From CBDCEG01 sp965215775 (GTDB taxonomy: Bacteria > Pseudomonadota > Gammaproteobacteria > Cardiobacteriales > Ostreibacteriaceae), in contig CBDCEG010000019.1 in NCBI GenBank assembly GCA_965215775.1, forward strand, positions 140,261 to 204,260: a stretch of 64,000 nt of DNA. Reading direction: 5' to 3'. Below are positions 63,561 through 64,000 of the stretch, piece after piece. The translations under genes and the position numbers were made by a program. The notes under the pieces were generated by a model. That model saw only the letters and a program-made list of their open reading frames with translations. It was not told the DNA's origin and made no database searches. Each line of letters opens with the position of its first letter. Positions within the stretch are counted from its first letter, which is position 1.

Positions 63561-64000
63561 AAAGTGTTCCATAAAATTAGACCATTACAAACAGATATCC
63601 GATTTTGAAAATAATGGATTTAATTGATTGGAAAGAGCTTGGATTAATTTTAAAAAAAATCAAAAAACAAACTCGCAAAGACCGAAGGGGTAAGGCGGGG
63701 TATGATTCGCTGAAAATGTTCAAAGCTATTTTAATTGGGCAATGGCACAGTTTGAGCGACCCAGAATTGGAAAAATCACTTATTCTTAGGGCCGATTTTG
63801 TTATTTTTTGCGATTTCGATGATATGGAAACACCTGATCACAGCACCTTATGTAGATTTCGTAATTATTTGATTGGTAATGATTTATTAGACATTTTACT
63901 TATGGAAATAAATTCACAATTAGAAAATAAAAACCTTAAAATTGCAAAAGCAAAAGTTGCAATTGTTGATGCAAGTATAATCGAATCGGCTGGCAGCCAC

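Larger units (their letters stand above)
62325..63589 (+). mobile_element. IS3-family element, copy B (nested in the IS5 transposase)
   Basis: 1265 bases, with the same TGAAGTGG and CCATTACA ends as copy A, flanked by the 3-base duplication AAC (62322-62324 and 63590-63592). Removing the element and one AAC restores the IS5 transposase reading frame exactly. Confidence 0.96.
62168..64000 (+). mobile_element. IS5-family element, interrupted by IS3 copy B, running off the right edge
   Basis: A broken IS5-family transposase starts at 62272. GAGACCTTTGCA at 62168-62179 resembles the terminal inverted repeat of many IS5-family elements and is my candidate left end, but the right end is outside the window, so this boundary is inferred. 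Target duplication cannot be checked. Confidence 0.55.
62272..64000 (+). pseudogene. IS5-family transposase, split by IS3 and cut by the window edge
   Basis: The gene starts at an ATG preceded by AAGGAG and reads MNSFFKSTLKSRLYKNKN up to the IS3 insertion at 62325. It resumes in the same frame at 63593 with RYPILKIMDLIDWKELGLIL, SLKMFKAILIGQWHSLSDPE, DHSTLCRFRNYLI and the catalytic VAIVDASIIESAG. The MNxFFxSTL opening and the DxxIIES first Asp are typical of IS5-family transposases. The break after codon 18 removes the natural start from the catalytic part; a downstream ATG at 63614 might re-initiate. Confidence 0.88.

Noticed and set aside
1..64000. Reassigned genetic code as cause of the many premature stops
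   Set aside because: Intact genes use TAA, TAG and TGA as normal stops, and each broken gene is repaired by a single-base shift, not by reading a stop as sense.

Overview
The window is a low-GC (roughly 30% by eye) chromosomal segment of a Gram-negative bacterium, most likely a gammaproteobacterium. The evidence is secB, lpxH, a petABC-sspA block, a Pil-Chp type chemosensory cluster, NrdR and DjlA-like genes. A few genes (the pyruvate kinase type, a P-loop ATPase beside it, a corrinoid protein plus DUF1638 pair) recall alphaproteobacterial neighbourhoods. The genus cannot be fixed from the sequence alone. IS elements of three families and several IS-broken genes point to a genome with active IS expansion, as in many host-associated bacteria. 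|| Layout: 0-4 kb holds secB, a CAU-anticodon tRNA, a PlsC acyltransferase, glyA and nrdR. 4.3-7.9 kb (minus) is sspA and the cytochrome bc1 operon petABC. 8.1-15.3 kb carries pyk, a P-loop ATPase, rpsT, a corrinoid protein, DUF1638, an RDD protein, a DjlA-like co-chaperone and gdhA. Five of these genes are broken by about ten 1-base indels, and because rpsT is among them, local consensus errors are the best explanation. 15.4-37.7 kb is bracketed by two inverted, almost identical IS30-family copies. It contains sohB, an ABC-2 permease, the pilG-pilH-pilI-pilJ-chpA-chpC cluster, accA, tilS (frameshifted at an A9 run) and a dynamin-like GTPase. The right-hand IS30 splits a flavin-binding split-barrel gene. 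|| 38-49.6 kb holds a DASS-type symporter, glnA, and a minus-strand run ppiB-lpxH-CBS protein-two tandem NhaD/ArsB-type transporters-AlkC-like DNA glycosylase. The last gene is interrupted by an IS30 copy that is itself interrupted by an IS3-family element. 49.8-56.7 kb is a coherent nucleoside scavenging locus: BMP-family binding protein, ABC ATPase, two permeases, cytidine deaminase and a surface 5'-nucleotidase lipoprotein. 56.8-61 kb has a drug/metabolite exporter, an Mrp Fe-S carrier, ilvD and a basic small lipoprotein. 61.1-64 kb is an accessory edge: three unrecognised minus-strand genes abutting an IS5-family element that is interrupted by a second copy of the IS3 element. || The most unusual object is the chemosensory histidine kinase ChpA/PilL. 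If its two frameshifts are repaired it is about 3270 residues long. Its two Hpt domains (His670 and His2540) are separated by a long array of about 125-residue tryptophan-containing helical modules, part of which is a nearly perfect 1.5 kb direct duplication with a 1923 bp period. I did not find this module in my knowledge of known domain families.
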